DNA of 15,622 nt from an uncultured Hungatella sp. (GTDB lineage Bacteria; Bacillota; Clostridia; Lachnospirales; Lachnospiraceae): assembly GCA_910585435.1 (NCBI GenBank), contig CAJUEJ010000008.1:111962-127583 (forward strand). The letters run 5' to 3'. This document shows positions 14,154 to 15,622 of this stretch, piece by piece. The notes beneath the pieces were generated by a model, which ran no database searches, had not been told where the DNA came from, and worked only from the letters and a program-made list of their open reading frames with translations. Every line of letters begins with the position of its first letter. The first letter of the stretch is position 1. A program made the position numbers and the translations under genes.

Positions 14154-14402
14154 CTATGAAAGTATCGAATTCTCACGGTAGGTCTGCGCACTTGCTGCGC
14201 TGACCGTACAGTGCCGGAATGCTGTTTTTGCATTCCGTGTGCATCCCCCGGAGGGTTCATAGTAACCCCCTTTCATTCATAGTGGTGCCGGGAAAACGGC
14301 ATGGGGGTTTACTATGAAAGTCCTGGACGGCGCAGCCCGGAGCAATCGACTTTCATAGGGCGGCTGGTACAACATCAAAGGCTGCATAGGGGGTTTACTT
14401 TG
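14154..14402. repeat. Palindromic non-coding repeat element
   Basis: Outer inverted arms CTATGAAAGT (14154-14163) and ACTTTCATAG (14349-14358) enclose 205 bases. Inside are a long hairpin, TTCATAGTAACCCCC (14256-14270) against GGGGGTTTACTATGAA (14303-14318, one extra T), holding a nested TGCCG/CGGCA hairpin; a hairpin CGGAATGC/GCATTCCG (14215-14237); and an imperfect hairpin at 14175-14207. CTATGAAAGT recurs at 14312-14321, and a degenerate direct copy of the GGGGGTTTACT block at 14384-14402 reaches into the stop codon of cwlD. No reading frame or promoter is evident. It looks like a REP/MITE-like intergenic repeat or a structured RNA. Confidence 0.75.
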
Positions 14403-15105
14403 TATTTAAGTATTCCATAATACCCATATGTATGGTCCACGCCAGGCGGTGCTGATATTCCTCAGACGCCAGCAGGGAGGATTCCTTGCGGTTGCTTAAG
14501 AAACCGCACTCTACGATCACGATGGGCTGCTTTACATGGAGAAGCAGATAGTAACTGTCATTGGCCTTGGCCTTACGGGTATTTTTATCTTCCAGCACAT
14601 AATCAAACCGCTTCTGGAGGATTTCCGCCAGCCGCTTTCCGTTTTCGGAATTTTTATAGTAGAACACCTGGCCGCCGCTTATGGACTCCTCATGATAACT
14701 GTTTTGATGAATGCTGACTACCAGGTCAGGAGCTGCGTCATTGATCAGCTGGCACCTGGCTTTCATGTCAGACACTTTTTTGTGATCATCGCTTTCCTTA
14801 TACAGGCCAGTGTCATCTTCACGGGTCATAATCACTTCCACATCAGATGCCTCCAGATACTGTTTCAACAGCCTGGCAATCTGCAGGTTAATGTCTTTTT
14901 CCAGGCTTCCGTCCACGCCGATTTTGCCGGGATCCCGGCCGCCATGTCCACTGTCTATGACTACAAGGAGACGTTTCTCCTCCTTTTCCTGAACCGGGGA
15001 AACAGAGGTCAGGATGGCGGCCTGGCGGGAAAGATTATATATGAGAACAAAAAGGATGAGAGCCATGATCACCTGGGCAGCGGGAAAAAGATAGGGAGAC
15101 TTCAT
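14395..15105 (-). CDS. cwlD: N-acetylmuramoyl-L-alanine amidase, CwlD type
   Basis: 236 aa, almost the same length as Bacillus CwlD. CwlD removes the peptide from muramic acid so that PdaA can form the muramic-delta-lactam of the spore cortex, needed for germination. Residues about 7-25 form a membrane helix, with the enzyme outside (the forespore intermembrane space in sporulating cells). The amidase_3 domain has the zinc ligands His54 (DSGHGGRDPG), Glu69 (LEKDINL) and His133 (SIHQNS), and catalytic Glu199 (VECGFLSN). AGGAG lies 7 bases before the ATG at 15105. It implies a spore former. A vegetative cell-wall amidase of the same fold is the alternative; the single domain and membrane anchor favour CwlD. 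No sporulation-type promoter could be fixed with confidence. Confidence 0.88.
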   Translation of the reverse strand: MKSPYLFPAAQVIMALILFVLIYNLSRQAAILTSVSPVQEKEEKRLLVVIDSGHGGRDPGKIGVDGSLEKDINLQIARLLKQYLEASDVEVIMTREDDTGLYKESDDHKKVSDMKARCQLINDAAPDLVVSIHQNSYHEESISGGQVFYYKNSENGKRLAEILQKRFDYVLEDKNTRKAKANDSYYLLLHVKQPIVIVECGFLSNRKESSLLASEEYQHRLAWTIHMGIMEYLNTK

Positions 15106-15161
15106 AGTTTGCTCCTGGATGCTTCGGTTATTTTAATATATCGGCGGACAGGAGAAAAAAG

Positions 15162-15179
15162 AACTGCCCGGGGACAGTT
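15162..15179. promoter_or_regulatory. 18-bp imperfect palindrome overlapping the -35 box
   Basis: AACTGCCCGGGGACAGTT matches its own reverse complement at all but one symmetrical base pair position, and its last two bases are the first two of the predicted -35 box of the next gene. The geometry suits a repressor operator; no regulator can be named. Confidence 0.4.
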
Positions 15180-15206
15180 GCAATCTATTTCTTATTTTGG
15201 TATTAT
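15178..15206 (+). promoter_or_regulatory. Predicted sigma-A promoter of the ywlC/tsaC-family gene
   Basis: TTGCAA (15178-15183), exactly 17 bases, TATTAT (15201-15206), with TGG directly before the -10 hexamer giving an extended -10. Transcription would start near 15213, about 40 bases before the ATG at 15253. Confidence 0.72.
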
Positions 15207-15252
15207 ATAGGGCATTAAAGCAAAGCGGCGGGAAAGAAGGGACGATAGACAC

Positions 15253-15622
15253 ATGAAAGTCATAAAGATAGAGAAAGATCAGATAGACGATAAGCTGCTT
15301 TCAGAGGCAGCCAGGCTGATACAGGAGGGGGGCCTGGTGGCATTTCCCACAGAGACCGTGTACGGCTTAGGGGCCAATGCCCTGGACAGACAGGCGGCTA
15401 AAAAAATATACTCTGCAAAAGGCCGCCCCTCAGACAATCCTCTGATTGTCCACATCAGCCGGCCTAAGGAGCTGGAACCGTTGGTAAAGGAGATTTCACA
15501 GGCAGGGAAGAAGCTGATAGAGGCGTACTGGCCCGGCCCGCTGACCTTGATTTTTCCTAAAAGCCATCTGGTTCCTGACGAGACCACAGGAGGCCTGGAT
15601 ACTGTAGCGGTCCGGATGCCTG
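15253..15622 (+). CDS. Threonylcarbamoyl-AMP synthase, Sua5/YwlC/TsaC family (3' truncated)
   Basis: The first 123 codons are present; the contig ends inside the gene. The enzyme makes threonylcarbamoyl-AMP from threonine, bicarbonate and ATP, the first step of the t6A37 modification of tRNAs that read ANN codons. Clear motifs: LVAFPTETVYGLGANAL (28-44), SAKGRPSDNPLIVHI (54-68) with the Lys-Gly-Arg-Pro nucleotide-binding segment at 56-59, WPGPLTLIF (93-101), and DTVAVRMP at the break. Whether a C-terminal Sua5 domain follows cannot be seen, so YwlC/Sua5 (about 340 aa) and TsaC (about 190 aa) remain open; the Firmicute setting favours the longer form. AAGGGA lies about 10 bases before the ATG. 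It is divergent from cwlD. Confidence 0.93.
   Translation, partial: MKVIKIEKDQIDDKLLSEAARLIQEGGLVAFPTETVYGLGANALDRQAAKKIYSAKGRPSDNPLIVHISRPKELEPLVKEISQAGKKLIEAYWPGPLTLIFPKSHLVPDETTGGLDTVAVRMP

Noticed and set aside
14536..15210. Long plus-strand open frame of 224 codons
   Set aside because: It lies opposite cwlD, whose zinc motifs and length are complete, and its own product has no recognisable pattern. It is an antisense shadow.

Overview
The window looks like a chromosomal contig from a spore-forming, anaerobic Firmicute of the clostridial cluster XIVa / Lachnospiraceae type (inference). The clues are the rpsF-ssb-rpsR and gdpP-rplI-dnaB housekeeping blocks, strong GGAGG ribosome binding sites, a clostridial 2[4Fe-4S] ferredoxin, a MecA adaptor and a CwlD-type spore-cortex amidase. 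The first 18 bases are not genomic: they match the 3' end of an Illumina TruSeq index adapter, so this is the raw end of an assembled contig and rpsF is cut there. The last gene (ywlC/tsaC family) runs off the other end.

Layout. 19-917: end of rpsF, then ssb and rpsR, closed by a hairpin terminator. 1087-5172: an extended -10 promoter, then gdpP (c-di-AMP phosphodiesterase), rplI and dnaB, closed by a strong terminator. 5274-6068: a MerR-type DNA-binding protein with a coiled-coil and basic tail, facing a class-I glutamine amidotransferase-like peptidase (minus). 6870-7504: a small ferredoxin (minus; too short for many gene callers) divergent from a 66-aa CxxC redox protein (plus), each with a recognisable sigma-A-type promoter. 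7559-8302: mecA (minus), divergent from the next unit.

8453-10802 is the least ordinary part. A promoter drives an atypical Ser/Thr kinase whose C-terminal half looks like a ParA/TadZ-like P-loop domain without the Walker A lysine. Next comes a stand-alone protein with the same signature (GxGxTH, then a hydrophobic strand ending in Asp-aromatic-Gly), and then a 75-aa protein I do not recognise. The kinase has a textbook Shine-Dalgarno sequence, but the codon at the right distance is ATA, not ATG.

10948-14115: a promoter, then a membrane-anchored GH18 hydrolase with stalk and SH3b domains, and a lipoprotein metallophosphoesterase. 14154-14402: a non-coding, highly palindromic repeat element built from permutations of one short word, ending inside the stop of cwlD (14395-15105, minus). 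15178 onward: promoter and start of the tRNA threonylcarbamoyl-adenylate synthase gene.

Together the window mixes translation and replication genes, c-di-AMP turnover, proteolysis (MecA), cell wall and spore functions (GH18, CwlD), and an uncharacterised kinase/P-loop module. No tRNA, rRNA, CRISPR array, transposase or phage gene was seen. No stretch over 300 bases lacks a gene; the five largest gaps (918-1140, 7041-7303, 8303-8544, 10803-11018, 14116-14394) are described through the sites they contain.
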